Translations under genes and position numbers: made by a program | Notes under the pieces: generated by a model | Seen by the model: only the letters and a program-made list of their open reading frames with translations | What the model was told of the DNA's origin: nothing | Databases searched by the model: none | Assembly (NCBI GenBank): GCA_017536555.1 | Contig: JAFXHE010000004.1 | Location: forward strand, 62,001 to 126,000 | Length of the DNA: 64,000 bases | Direction of reading: 5' to 3' | DNA from: Alistipes sp. | GTDB taxonomy: Bacteria; Bacteroidota; Bacteroidia; Bacteroidales; Rikenellaceae | Shown here: positions 1 through 9,168 of the stretch, in pieces | How positions within the stretch are numbered: position 1 is the first letter of the stretch | Layout: each line of letters begins with the position of its first letter

Positions 1-225
1 ATCTCAACGATAACAAGCACAAGTGCCACAATAATCCAAATATGCCAAATCTCCATACTTAAATAGGTTAAATTCACTCTCAAAGTTACATTTTTTATTT
101 GAGAATAACAAATTTTTATGCTCCATATAACATTGCCGCATAAATATTTCCGCGACAAGCAAAAAAAATTGCTTGACAGCATAAAAAAGGGTCGCTCGCA
201 CGTGCGTACATACGAAAATAATTCT

Positions 226-233
226 TATATTTG
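226..233 (+). promoter_or_regulatory. -7 promoter element for the hut operon
   Basis: TATATTTG matches the Bacteroidetes -7 consensus TAnnTTTG and lies about 45 bases before the first gene. No clean TTTG is seen 19-20 bases upstream. The rest of the stretch from base 1 to 277 is AT-rich and holds no gene I can support. Confidence 0.5.
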
Positions 234-277
234 TGAGTTAACTAAATAAACCGACTAAAACCTAAAACTACTCAACT

Positions 278-577
278 ATGATACGTCATATCGTTATGTG
301 GAAATTTCGCCGCGATTTGGACGAGACGCCACAGCAGATAGCACAAGAGATGAAGAGCCGTCTGGAGGCTCTCAATGGCAAGATTGATGGGCTGTTGCGC
401 GCCGAGGTAGGCGTAAACCTCAAGGAGACTGCATCGTCATTCGATGCTGTGCTCACTGCCGACTTCACCTCCTTCGAGGCTATGGAGGCATACAAAATAG
501 ACCCGCTACACGTAGTCATAAGCGACTACTGCAAGAGTCGTCGTTTAGAGAGAGTCGACGTGGACTACTCAATCTAA
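278..577 (+). CDS. Dabb (stress-responsive alpha/beta barrel) family protein
   Basis: A 99-residue protein that fits the full length of a single Dabb domain. The N-terminus MIRHIVMWKF and the late stretch DPLHVVISDYC are the usual hallmarks (a hydrophobic first strand with an invariant His, then an H-x-x-V helix). Family members form dimeric ferredoxin-like barrels; their role is mostly unknown, some being enzymes of polyketide or aromatic metabolism. It is the first gene of the histidine-degradation operon, 39 bases before ftcD, which suggests an accessory role there, but that is inference. The A-rich leader contains CTAAAACCTAAAAC and no Shine-Dalgarno site. Confidence 0.85.
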   Translation: MIRHIVMWKFRRDLDETPQQIAQEMKSRLEALNGKIDGLLRAEVGVNLKETASSFDAVLTADFTSFEAMEAYKIDPLHVVISDYCKSRRLERVDVDYSI

Positions 578-616
578 CAGAGCAGCAATATTAACTAAAA
601 TCAAAAATATACGAGT

Positions 617-2323
617 ATGCAGAAGAGAATTATTGAGTGCGTGCCCAACTTCTCGGAGGGACGCAATCTTGAGACTATCAAGCAGATTACAGACGTTATC
701 GACGCTGCAAAGGGCGTAAAGCTCTTGGACGTTGACCCAGGTGAGGCTACAAACCGCACTGTGGTAACCTTCGTAGGTGAGCCCGAGGCAGTATGTGATG
801 CCGCTGTTGCAGCTATCAAGCGCGCAACAGAGCTTATAGATATGCGTCAGCACAAGGGCGCACACCCCCATATGGGTGCGTGCGACGTATGCCCCTTGAT
901 TCCCGTATCAGGCATCACCCTTGAGGAGTGCGCAGTATTGGCACGAGCACTTGCACAGCGCATCGCCGAGGAGCTTGGCGTACCCACCTACTGCTATGAG
1001 GCTGCCGCCCTCAAGCCCGAGCGTCGCAACTTGGCAGTTTGCCGCGCTGGTGAGTATGAGGCATTGCCCGAGAAGATGACTAACGAGGAGCGTAAGCCCG
1101 ACTTCGGTGCTCGTCCGTACGATGAGGGCGTAGCAAAGACGGGTGCTACTGCCGTAGGTGCGCGCGACTTCCTGGTTGCCGTAAACTACAACCTCAACAC
1201 CACCTCTACACGTCGTGCCAACGCCATCGCCTTTGATGTGCGCGAGAAGGGTCGTCCTATGCGTGAGGGCAACCCCATCACAGGTAAGATTCTAAAGGAC
1301 GAGAACGGCAATACCATTATGAAGCCAGGTACATTGAAGGCTTGCAAGGCTATCGGCTGGTTTATCGAGGAGTATGGCATTGCACAGGTATCTATGAATA
1401 TGACCAACCTCGCGATAACACCTCTGCACGCTGCATTTGACGAGGTATGTCGCGCTGCCGATGCTCGTGGTGTGCGCGTTACAGGTGCCGAGATTGTGGG
1501 TCTTGTTCCAAAGAGCGCGTTGGTGGATGCTGGTCGCCACTTCTTGCGCAAGCAGAACCGCTCGACAGGTCTTCCCGAGAGAGAGTTGGTGCGCATAGCT
1601 ATCGAGAGTATGGGACTCTCTAACCTCAAGGAGTTCAAGCCCGAGGAGAAGGTCGTTGAGTACATCCTTGAGGCTGACGAGCAGAAGGGCAAGAAGAAGC
1701 TCGTAGACCTCACCTGCACAGGCTTTGCAGAGGAGACTGCAAGCGAGTCACCCGCACCTGGTGGCGGTTCTATTTCAGCATATATGGGCGCACTTGCTGC
1801 CGCTCTCGGCACAATGGTTGCCAACCTCTCATCACACAAGGCGGGCTGGGATGACCGCTGGGAGTACTTCTCTAACTGGGCAGACAACGGTATGGCTGTA
1901 ATGAACGAGCTGCTCTACTTGGTTGACGAGGATACCGAGGCGTTTAACAAGATTATGGCGGTGTTCGGAATGCCCAAGTCTACCGACGAGGAGAAGGCTG
2001 CACGTGCCGAGGCTATGGAGTCTGCAACACTCTACGCAACACAGGTGCCCTTGCGCACAATGAAGGCCGCATATAAGGCATTCGACGTGGTACGCGCAAT
2101 GGCAGAGGAGGGTAACCCCAACTCTGTATCTGACGCAGGTGTAGGTGCTTTGGCAGCACGCTCGGCTGTGATGGGCGCGTGCCTCAATGTGAAGATCAAC
2201 GCTGCTGGCTTGAAGGATCGCGCAGCTGCTGACGCTCTTGTGGGCGAGGCAGAGCAGATTCAGGCAAAGGCTATCGAGGCAGAGAGGGAGATTCTCGCAA
2301 TCGTAGAGAGCAAGATTCAGTAA
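617..2323 (+). CDS. ftcD: Bifunctional glutamate formiminotransferase / formimidoyltetrahydrofolate cyclodeaminase
   Basis: A 568-residue fusion. Residues about 1-300 are the formiminotransferase (start RIIECVPNFSEGRN, DPGEATNRTVV, and KGAHPHMGACDVCPL carrying the catalytic-His region). About 360-568 is the cyclodeaminase, with PAPGGGSISAYMGALAAALG. The first half moves the formimino group from N-formiminoglutamate to tetrahydrofolate, releasing glutamate; the second cyclises it to 5,10-methenyl-THF and ammonia. This is the last step of histidine breakdown in organisms that use the folate branch. Length and architecture match the mammalian-type fused enzyme. It sits 23 bases before hutU in the same operon. 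Confidence 0.96.
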   Translation: MQKRIIECVPNFSEGRNLETIKQITDVIDAAKGVKLLDVDPGEATNRTVVTFVGEPEAVCDAAVAAIKRATELIDMRQHKGAHPHMGACDVCPLIPVSGITLEECAVLARALAQRIAEELGVPTYCYEAAALKPERRNLAVCRAGEYEALPEKMTNEERKPDFGARPYDEGVAKTGATAVGARDFLVAVNYNLNTTSTRRANAIAFDVREKGRPMREGNPITGKILKDENGNTIMKPGTLKACKAIGWFIEEYGIAQVSMNMTNLAITPLHAAFDEVCRAADARGVRVTGAEIVGLVPKSALVDAGRHFLRKQNRSTGLPERELVRIAIESMGLSNLKEFKPEEKVVEYILEADEQKGKKKLVDLTCTGFAEETASESPAPGGGSISAYMGALAAALGTMVANLSSHKAGWDDRWEYFSNWADNGMAVMNELLYLVDEDTEAFNKIMAVFGMPKSTDEEKAARAEAMESATLYATQVPLRTMKAAYKAFDVVRAMAEEGNPNSVSDAGVGALAARSAVMGACLNVKINAAGLKDRAAADALVGEAEQIQAKAIEAEREILAIVESKIQ

Positions 2324-2346
2324 TCGCAAAAACACCGTTTATAGCT

Positions 2347-4362
2347 ATGACAGATTTTCAGAGAGATATATTGGCAGGTATCCCCGATCCGCTACCTGCA
2401 CCCAAGGCTTACGACCCCGCAGCAAACCACGCTCCGAAGCGTAAGGATATACTCACCGACGAAGAGAAGAAGCTCGCGTTGGCAAATGCTTTGCGCTACT
2501 TCCCCGAGAAGCACCACGCAGAGCTTGCTCCCGAGTTCCTCGACGAGTTGAAGAGATATGGACGTATCTATATGTATCGTCTGCGCCCCGACTATGAGAT
2601 GTATGCTCGCTCTATCGACGAGTATCCCGCACGCTCGCGTCAGGCAGCCGCTATTATGCTGATGATACAGAACAACCTCGACAAGGCTGTGGCACAACAT
2701 CCACACGAGCTTATCACATACGGCGGTAACGGTGCGGTATTCCAGAACTGGGCACAGTATCGCTTGGCAATGAAGTATCTTGCCGAGATGACCGACGAGC
2801 AGACACTCGTGATGTATTCGGGACACCCCCTCGGACTGTTCCCGTCACATAAGGATGCACCGCGCGTTATCGTGACTAACGGTATGGTCATCCCCAACCA
2901 CTCATCACAGGATGACTGGGAGCGTTTCAACGCTATGGGCGTATCGCAGTATGGTCAGATGACTGCTGGCTCATATATGTACATCGGCCCGCAGGGTATC
3001 GTTCACGGCACCACCATTACCGTAATGAATGCTGCACGCAAGCGTATGAAGCCCGAACAAAAAGATCTGCGCGGTATGTTGTTCGTAACAGCAGGTCTTG
3101 GCGGTATGTCGGGCGCACAGCCCAAGGCTGGTAATATCTCTGGCGTTGTGAGCATCACTGCCGAGGTTAATATTGCCGCAGCCGAGAAGCGTCACCAGCA
3201 GGGCTGGGTAGACGAACTATACTCATCACTCGACGAGCTTATCCCGCGCGTCAAGGAGGCTGTAGCCAACAAGGAGGTTATCTCATTTGCATACGTGGGC
3301 AACGTCGTAGACCTCTGGGAGCGTTTGGCAGAGGAGGATATCAACGTAGACCTCGGCTCTGACCAGACATCCCTGCACAACCCGTGGGCTGGCGGCTACT
3401 ACCCCGTGGGCTACTCATACGAGGAGTCTAACCGTATGATGGCAGAGGAGCCCGAGCGTTTCCGCGAGTGCGTGCGCGAGTCATTGCGTCGCCACGTAGC
3501 TGCCGTCAACAAGCTCACAGCACGCGGTATGTACTTCTTCGACTATGGTAACGCCTTCCTGCTTGAGTCATCACGCGCAGGTGCCGACATTATGGGCGAT
3601 AATGGCAAGTTCCGCTATCCGTCATACGTTCAGGATATTATGGGCCCGATGTTCTTCGACTATGGCTTCGGCCCATTCCGCTGGGTATGTACCTCGGGCA
3701 AGGAGCAAGACCTCGTAACCTCTGACCGTATCGCAGCCGAGGTGCTTGAGTCAATGCTCAAGGAGGCCCCCGCAGAGATTCAGGGTCAGCTTGCAGACAA
3801 CCTACACTGGATACGTGAGGCTATGGAGAATAGGCTCGTCGTAGGCTCACAGGCACGTATTCTCTACGCTGACTCGGAGGGACGTACACGTATCGCCTTG
3901 GCATTCAACGAGGCTATCAAGCGCGGCGAAATCTCTGCACCTATCGTGCTTGGTCGTGACCACCACGACGTATCGGGTACCGACTCACCCTACCGTGAGA
4001 CATCTAACATCTATGACGGCTCGCAGTTCTGTGCCGATATGGCTGTACACAACGTCATCGGCGACTCATTCCGTGGCGCAACGTGGGTATCTATCCACAA
4101 TGGCGGCGGCGTAGGCTGGGGCGAGGTTATGAATGGTGGCTTCGGTATGGTCATCGACGGCTCGGAGGACTCTGCACGCCACATCGAGGAGATGTTGTTG
4201 TGGGACGTTAACAACGGTATTGCACGTCGTAGCTGGGCTCGTAACGAGGGTGCTATGTTCGCTATCAAGCGTCAGATGGAGCGCACACCGCTCCTCAAGG
4301 TGACACTGCCCAACCTCGCAGATATGTCACTCATTGAGAAGGTGTACAACGAGAATAAGTAA
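2347..4362 (+). CDS. hutU: Urocanate hydratase (long form)
   Basis: A 671-residue urocanase that converts urocanate to 4-imidazolone-5-propionate with NAD+ as an electrophilic cofactor. Recognisable are the NAD-binding stretch TAGLGGMSGAQPKAG and the C-terminal region ATWVSIHNGGGVGWGE. It is over 100 residues longer than the common bacterial HutU (about 555) and close in size to the animal-type enzyme, with an N-terminal extension (about residues 1-100) in place of the short lead. It lies between ftcD and hutH in a compact operon (31 bases before hutH). Confidence 0.95.
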   Translation: MTDFQRDILAGIPDPLPAPKAYDPAANHAPKRKDILTDEEKKLALANALRYFPEKHHAELAPEFLDELKRYGRIYMYRLRPDYEMYARSIDEYPARSRQAAAIMLMIQNNLDKAVAQHPHELITYGGNGAVFQNWAQYRLAMKYLAEMTDEQTLVMYSGHPLGLFPSHKDAPRVIVTNGMVIPNHSSQDDWERFNAMGVSQYGQMTAGSYMYIGPQGIVHGTTITVMNAARKRMKPEQKDLRGMLFVTAGLGGMSGAQPKAGNISGVVSITAEVNIAAAEKRHQQGWVDELYSSLDELIPRVKEAVANKEVISFAYVGNVVDLWERLAEEDINVDLGSDQTSLHNPWAGGYYPVGYSYEESNRMMAEEPERFRECVRESLRRHVAAVNKLTARGMYFFDYGNAFLLESSRAGADIMGDNGKFRYPSYVQDIMGPMFFDYGFGPFRWVCTSGKEQDLVTSDRIAAEVLESMLKEAPAEIQGQLADNLHWIREAMENRLVVGSQARILYADSEGRTRIALAFNEAIKRGEISAPIVLGRDHHDVSGTDSPYRETSNIYDGSQFCADMAVHNVIGDSFRGATWVSIHNGGGVGWGEVMNGGFGMVIDGSEDSARHIEEMLLWDVNNGIARRSWARNEGAMFAIKRQMERTPLLKVTLPNLADMSLIEKVYNENK

Positions 4363-4393
4363 CAACCACTAAAACTAAAAACAAGATACTATT

Positions 4394-5884
4394 ATGATTC
4401 ATTATATCAGTGCAGAGAGACTCACTATCGCTCGCGTTGCCGAGATTCTTCAGAAGGGTTATAAGTTGGCGCTAAGCGACGATGCCAAGGCTCGCATCAA
4501 CCACTGTCGTGAATACCTCGACAAGAAGATGGAGAACCGCGATAAGCCCATCTATGGTGTTACCACAGGCTTCGGCTCACTGTGCAACATCTCTGTTGAG
4601 AAGGAGCAGTTGTCGCAGTTGCAGAAGAACCTTATGATGTCGCACGCTTGCGGCACAGGTCAGCGCGTGCCCTCGGAGATTGCCCGCCTTATGATACTCC
4701 TAAAGGTGCAGTCACTCTCTTATGGTCATTCAGGCGTGCAGCTCATCACCGTAGAGCGTCTTATCGAGATGTTCAACAACAACATCATCCCCGTAGTATA
4801 TGAGCAGGGCTCATTGGGTGCATCGGGCGACTTGTCACCATTGGCACATATGTGCTTACCCCTGTTGGGCTTGGGTCACGTAGAGATTGACGGCGAGGTT
4901 GTCGAGGGTAAGGTAATGATGGAGAAGATGGGCTGGGAGCCTATCACACTATGCTCTAAAGAGGGTCTTGCACTATTGAACGGCACACAGTTTATGTCGG
5001 CTTATGGCGTCTACTCACTTATCAACGCACAGCGTTTGAGCCGCTGGGCAGACTACATCGGCGCAATGTCTCTCGATGCTTTCGATGGCAGAATGGATCC
5101 CTTTGAGCACAACGTTCACGCGATACGTCCTCACAACGGACAGATTGAGACCGCCAAGAACTTCCGCGAGCTGTTGGCAGGTAGCGAGATTGGTCAGCAG
5201 CCCAAGCAGCACGTGCAGGATCCCTACTCATTCCGCTGCATACCACAGGTACACGGTGCGTCGAAGGATACTATTGCATACGTAGCAAGCGTGCTCGAGA
5301 CCGAGATTAACTCCGCTACGGATAACCCCACAATCTTCCCAGATACCGACGAGGTTATCTCGGCGGGTAACTTCCACGGTCAGCCTATAGCCGTAGCTAT
5401 GGACTTCCTCGCCATTGGTGTTGCCGAGCTTGGTAACATCTCGGAGCGTCGTACATATAAGCTCATATCTGGCGCACGCAACCTTCCCCACTTCCTCGTG
5501 GCACATCCAGGTTTGAACAGTGGCTTTATGATTCCGCAGTACACAGCGGCCTCTATCGTGAGCCAGTCAAAGGGGTTGTGCTGGCCTGCTTCGTGCGACT
5601 CAATACCTTCGTCACAGGGTCAGGAGGATCACGTGAGTATGGGCTCGAATGCAGCTACCAAGCTATGGAGAGTTGTTCAGAACACCGAGCGTGTACTCGC
5701 CATCGAGCTTATGAACTCTGCACAGGCACTCCAGTTCCGCCATCCTATGCGCTCATCAGACAAGGTGGAGGCACTCTTCGAGGCTTACCGCAAGGTTGTT
5801 CCCTTTGTTGATGACGATATGGTGATGTATCCACATATCGCAACATCTGTTAAGTTCCTGAACGACTATGAGCCTGCTTGTTAA
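4394..5884 (+). CDS. hutH: Histidine ammonia-lyase
   Basis: A 496-residue lyase that deaminates L-histidine to urocanate, the first step of the pathway. The self-forming MIO cofactor triad Ala143-Ser144-Gly145 is present inside GSLGASGDLSPLAHM, as is the active-site loop YGVTTGFG near residue 55. Length is normal for bacterial HutH. The leader is A-rich (CACTAAAACTAAAAAC). The last 17 bases overlap the start of hutI, pointing to translational coupling. Confidence 0.97.
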   Translation: MIHYISAERLTIARVAEILQKGYKLALSDDAKARINHCREYLDKKMENRDKPIYGVTTGFGSLCNISVEKEQLSQLQKNLMMSHACGTGQRVPSEIARLMILLKVQSLSYGHSGVQLITVERLIEMFNNNIIPVVYEQGSLGASGDLSPLAHMCLPLLGLGHVEIDGEVVEGKVMMEKMGWEPITLCSKEGLALLNGTQFMSAYGVYSLINAQRLSRWADYIGAMSLDAFDGRMDPFEHNVHAIRPHNGQIETAKNFRELLAGSEIGQQPKQHVQDPYSFRCIPQVHGASKDTIAYVASVLETEINSATDNPTIFPDTDEVISAGNFHGQPIAVAMDFLAIGVAELGNISERRTYKLISGARNLPHFLVAHPGLNSGFMIPQYTAASIVSQSKGLCWPASCDSIPSSQGQEDHVSMGSNAATKLWRVVQNTERVLAIELMNSAQALQFRHPMRSSDKVEALFEAYRKVVPFVDDDMVMYPHIATSVKFLNDYEPAC

Positions 5885-7106
5885 GAATATTGGTACGCTT
5901 GTCGGCATCGACGAGAGCGGCAGACTGCGTGTCGAGGGTAAGGCTATGGACAGCATAGAGACCCTTGATAATGCGTGGCTACTCACCGACGGTGACCGCA
6001 TTAAGGCGTACGGCACAATGGATACGCTACCCGACATCGAGAACTGTGAGGTTCTCGATGCCGAGGGTGGCTGGCTGTTCCCATCGTTCTGCGACTCGCA
6101 TACACATATCGTATATGCTGGCAGCCGCGAGCAGGAGTTCCTCGACAAGATCAACGGTCTTTCGTACGAGGAGATTGCAAAGCGCGGTGGTGGCATCCTC
6201 AACTCGGCAGATCGTCTGCACGACACATCGGAGGAGGAGCTTTATCGTCAGGCTATGGAGCGTGTAAACGAGATTATAGCGATGGGTACAGGTCTTGTGG
6301 AGATAAAGTCGGGCTATGGTCTTACGCTGGAGGATGAGCTGAAGATATTGCGTGTAATTCGCCGCATACGCGAGACATCGCCTATAGCTGTGCGTGCCAC
6401 ATTCCTTGGTGCTCACGCCGTAGGTCGTGCATATAAGGGTCGTCAGGCGGAGTACGTCGACCACGTATGCCGTGATATGATACCCGCGGTGGCAGCCGAG
6501 AATTTGGCAGATTTCGTTGATGTGTTCTGTGACCGCGGCTTCTTTAGTGTGGAGGAGACTGCAAAGATTATGCAGACGGGTGCAAAGTATGGTCTACGCG
6601 CGAAGATTCACGCCAACGAGCTTGCTGTATCGGGTGGCGTAGAGGTAGGTGTAGAGCACGGCGCACTCTCTGTTGACCACCTTGAGTCGATGGGCGATGA
6701 GCAGGTAGAGGCACTGCGTGGCACAACCACGATGCCCACGATGCTTCCAGGCTGTGCCTTCTTCCTCGGCATAGGCTACCCTCCCGCACGTAAGATGATT
6801 GACGCGGGACTCGCCGTAGCCCTTGCTTCGGACTTTAACCCAGGTACTGCCCCATCGGGCAATATGCGCTTTGTACTCTCTCTCGGCTCTATAAAGATGA
6901 AGATGACACCTGCCGAGGCACTCAACGCAGCAACGCTAAACTCGGCGTGCGCTATGGGCGAGAGCCGCGACTACGGCTCGATAACACGTGGCAAGGTTGC
7001 CAACTTCTACATCACCAAGCCACTTCCATCGCTGGCATATATGCCCTACGCTCACCAGACCCCAATTATTAGAAAGATAGTACTCAAAGGAGAGCTTATA
7101 AACTAA
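5868..7106 (+). CDS. hutI: Imidazolonepropionase
   Basis: A 412-residue amidohydrolase that opens imidazolone propionate to N-formimino-L-glutamate, the substrate of the FtcD product two genes upstream. Metal-site motifs are visible: CDSHTHIVYAG (HxH), IHANELAVSGG, SVDHLES and ASDFNPGTAPSGN. The ATG lies inside the 3' end of hutH (out of frame, 17-base overlap); this start gives a normal-length protein beginning MSLLVKNIGTLVG. With ftcD, hutU and hutH it completes histidine to glutamate. Confidence 0.96.
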   Translation: MSLLVKNIGTLVGIDESGRLRVEGKAMDSIETLDNAWLLTDGDRIKAYGTMDTLPDIENCEVLDAEGGWLFPSFCDSHTHIVYAGSREQEFLDKINGLSYEEIAKRGGGILNSADRLHDTSEEELYRQAMERVNEIIAMGTGLVEIKSGYGLTLEDELKILRVIRRIRETSPIAVRATFLGAHAVGRAYKGRQAEYVDHVCRDMIPAVAAENLADFVDVFCDRGFFSVEETAKIMQTGAKYGLRAKIHANELAVSGGVEVGVEHGALSVDHLESMGDEQVEALRGTTTMPTMLPGCAFFLGIGYPPARKMIDAGLAVALASDFNPGTAPSGNMRFVLSLGSIKMKMTPAEALNAATLNSACAMGESRDYGSITRGKVANFYITKPLPSLAYMPYAHQTPIIRKIVLKGELIN

Positions 7107-7118
7107 AAATTGTTGGTT

Positions 7119-7775
7119 ATGAAGGCTATTATTAAATCTGGTATTACGCTTATGGCGGCTATTGCTACTATTGGCTGCTGCTGCAACAAGGAGCAGGAGT
7201 GCAACAAGGAGTGTTGCGGCGAGGAGCTATCAAAGGAGCAGGTCGTAACAGAGAACATCCTAACACGCCGCTCGGTACGCGACTACAAGCCCGAGGCTGT
7301 TGACCGCGAACAGATGGCAAAGGTCATCGAGTGCGGCATCTACGCTCCAAGTGCTATGAACAAGCAGACGTGGGCAGTGCGCGTTGTTGATGCGCCCGAC
7401 TTTATCGAGGGTGTCACAGCCATTGCCGTAGAGCAGATGCCACAGCTCAAGGAGCAGCCCAACTTCCGCAACTTCTTCCGAAACGCTCCCACCGTTGCAT
7501 TTATAGCGTGCCCCGAGGAGAGCTACAGCGGCGAGTATGACTGCGGTCTGTTGTCCGAGAATATGATGCTCTCGGCGTGGTCAATGGGCATTGGCTCGTG
7601 CTGTCTTGGCAGCGTCGTTCCCGTAATGAACTCGGAGGCTGCAAAGCCCTATATGGAGCGTCTTCAGTTGCCCGAAGGCTACAAGCTACTTGTGGCAATC
7701 GCCTTTGGCTATCCCGCAGGTGATGCTCCCGTAGCTCCCGAGCGCGATGCTACAAAGGCATACTACGTGGAGTAG
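7119..7775 (+). CDS. Nitroreductase-family protein with a Cys-rich, lipoprotein-like N-terminus
   Basis: The 218-residue product has a nitroreductase fold domain from about residue 45 (ENILTRRSVRDYKPEAV, the FMN-phosphate RRS motif; YAPSAMNKQTW; GIGSCCLGSV). The first 40 residues are unusual: a basic start, a hydrophobic run, then ATIGCCCNKEQECNKECC, which looks like a lipoprotein signal followed by a Cys cluster. Most nitroreductases are cytosolic FMN flavoproteins, so envelope placement would be notable. The ATG at 7119 is preferred over an upstream TTG at 7110. It starts 12 bases after hutI, probably in the same transcript. Confidence 0.85.
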   Translation: MKAIIKSGITLMAAIATIGCCCNKEQECNKECCGEELSKEQVVTENILTRRSVRDYKPEAVDREQMAKVIECGIYAPSAMNKQTWAVRVVDAPDFIEGVTAIAVEQMPQLKEQPNFRNFFRNAPTVAFIACPEESYSGEYDCGLLSENMMLSAWSMGIGSCCLGSVVPVMNSEAAKPYMERLQLPEGYKLLVAIAFGYPAGDAPVAPERDATKAYYVE

Positions 7776-7800
7776 AGTGCTTACGCGTTGTATAGATATA

Positions 7801-7824
7801 GGGCTATTCCGTGAGGGATAGCCC
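7801..7824. terminator. Hairpin terminator between convergent genes
   Basis: A 10-bp stem (GGGCTATTCC / GGGATAGCCC, one G-U pair) closes a GTGA tetraloop. It lies between the nitroreductase (plus) and the GtrA gene (minus). The flanks are AT-rich but lack a strong T-run. Confidence 0.65.
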
Positions 7825-7846
7825 TATGTTGCATATATAGACATCG

Positions 7847-8224
7847 CTACGCCCAGCGTCTAAAGACATAGCGCACCATAAAGAAGTTGGCGGGAAAGGC
7901 GATGGTATAGACAAGTGGCGTGATGATGACATCGGGTACCGCAAGCCAGCGACATAGCGTAAAGCCTACGAGCTGTATAAGGTAGTATAGGCAGGCACTC
8001 ACAACAAAGCCCACGGCACTCTTAATTGTAGGGCGTGTATGAAAAGTGATGTAGTTGGATAGTAAAAAATTAGTTGCCGCCCACGACACATAGCCTGCAC
8101 TATAGGCGAGCATAGCATTAACAGCGAAGTGCGTGAGAAAGAGGTATATGAAGTTGTGGACGAGGAACGACACGCCCCCGACAGCAACAAACTTCAAAAA
8201 CTCACGTCGTGACTTACCCCTCAT
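7847..8224 (-). CDS. GtrA-like membrane protein
   Basis: A 125-residue protein with four predicted membrane helices and the GtrA signature: FLKFVAVGGVSFLVHNFIYLFL at the start, NFLLSNYITFHTR in the middle loop and NFFMVRYVFRRWA at the end. GtrA proteins are thought to help move lipid-linked sugars or teichoic/arabinogalactan precursors across the inner membrane. It begins 11 bases after plsY ends, so the two probably share a transcript; the substrate cannot be inferred. Confidence 0.85.
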   Translation of the reverse strand: MRGKSRREFLKFVAVGGVSFLVHNFIYLFLTHFAVNAMLAYSAGYVSWAATNFLLSNYITFHTRPTIKSAVGFVVSACLYYLIQLVGFTLCRWLAVPDVIITPLVYTIAFPANFFMVRYVFRRWA

Positions 8225-8235
8225 AGGCGGGGCTA

Positions 8236-8946
8236 CTATTTATCATCGAGGTCGATATCCTTGCCCTGATCCTCCTTAAGCCATAGGTAGACCTTCGACT
8301 CGGAGCCATCCATAAGGCGTTTGATATTCTTGCGGTGTGTCCACACGAGGAGTATCGCAACGACCCACGAGAAGATTATGAAGGGGATGCTCACTAAAGG
8401 AGCTGCAGGGTTATAGGTCATTGTAGAAAAAATCATAACAAGCAACGGATAGCAGCAACCAGCGATAATACTTGCCAAAGAGACATAGTGCCATACAGCA
8501 AAGACAAGACACCACACACCAAAGCACATTAGCACCAACGGCGGGTAGATACCCGTGCCTGCACCAAGGAGCGTCGCTACGCCCTTACCACCCTTGAAGC
8601 CAGCAAAGATGGGGAAGATGTGACCCAACACAACAGCAACTGTTGCAATGATACGGATGTTGATAAGCCACGCATCGTTGACAGCATCGTCGTAGCGCAG
8701 CAACGACGTAAGCATAACGGCACCAAAGCCCTTGAAATAGTCGATGATAAACACGGGTATAGCTGCACGCTTTCCCAACACGCGCAACATATTTGTCGTA
8801 CCAGCATTCTTCGAGCCGTGCTCACGAATATCTATGCCATAATATTTCTTTCCAATCCATACTGCGCTCGGAATAGAACCAAGCAGATATGCAATGATAA
8901 CAAGCGTTATCGCGCAATAGTAAGTTAATACTCCCCAATCTTGCAT
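8236..8946 (-). CDS. plsY: Glycerol-3-phosphate acyltransferase PlsY
   Basis: A 236-residue integral membrane enzyme that transfers an acyl group from acyl phosphate to glycerol 3-phosphate, making lysophosphatidic acid. Motifs are clear: LLGSIPSAVWIGKKYYGIDIREHGSKNAGTTN split over the first loop (S-x-P and GSxNxGxTN), the central loop GHIFPIFAGFKGGKGVAT, and later WVAILLVWTHRKNIKRLMDG with the usual H-R-x-N-I-x-R-L. It is slightly longer than the usual 200-215 residues because of its tail. It has its own promoter at 9009-9039. Confidence 0.95.
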   Translation of the reverse strand: MQDWGVLTYYCAITLVIIAYLLGSIPSAVWIGKKYYGIDIREHGSKNAGTTNMLRVLGKRAAIPVFIIDYFKGFGAVMLTSLLRYDDAVNDAWLINIRIIATVAVVLGHIFPIFAGFKGGKGVATLLGAGTGIYPPLVLMCFGVWCLVFAVWHYVSLASIIAGCCYPLLVMIFSTMTYNPAAPLVSIPFIIFSWVVAILLVWTHRKNIKRLMDGSESKVYLWLKEDQGKDIDLDDK

Positions 8947-9008
8947 ATTTTCATATTATTTATTGACTATCAGTCGATTAGACACCTATAGCCACGTTAC
9001 AGAATATA

Positions 9009-9039
9009 CAAAGTTAGTAATAAAACTAAATAAAACAAA
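9009..9039 (-). promoter_or_regulatory. plsY promoter
   Basis: Read on the minus strand: TTTG (9039-9036), 19 bases, TAACTTTG (9016-9009). This is a perfect-spacing Bacteroidetes promoter, with a start site expected near 9002, about 55 bases before the plsY ATG. Confidence 0.8.
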
Positions 9040-9098
9040 TTTTTTGCGTAAGTTATATATGCATTTTATGCACTGTGTATAAAAAAATGGTCTTGACT

Positions 9099-9129
9099 TT
9101 TGCAGTTTAAAAAATTATTCGTATCTTTG
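9099..9129 (+). promoter_or_regulatory. Promoter of the YitT-family gene
   Basis: TTTG (9099-9102), 19 bases, TATCTTTG (9122-9129). Divergent from the plsY promoter; the two do not overlap. The start site is expected near 9135, leaving a short AT-rich leader. Confidence 0.8.
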
Positions 9130-9168
9130 AGTGATATAGACGACTTAAAACTACATAATTGAATATTT

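Noticed and set aside
4-201. Minus-strand reading frame of 65 codons at the left edge
   Set aside because: AT-rich, no family resemblance, and it runs into the promoter region of the hut operon.
1186-1887. Long minus-strand frame of 233 codons inside ftcD
   Set aside because: A shadow of a strongly conserved plus-strand gene; its product is Ser/Arg-rich and matches nothing.
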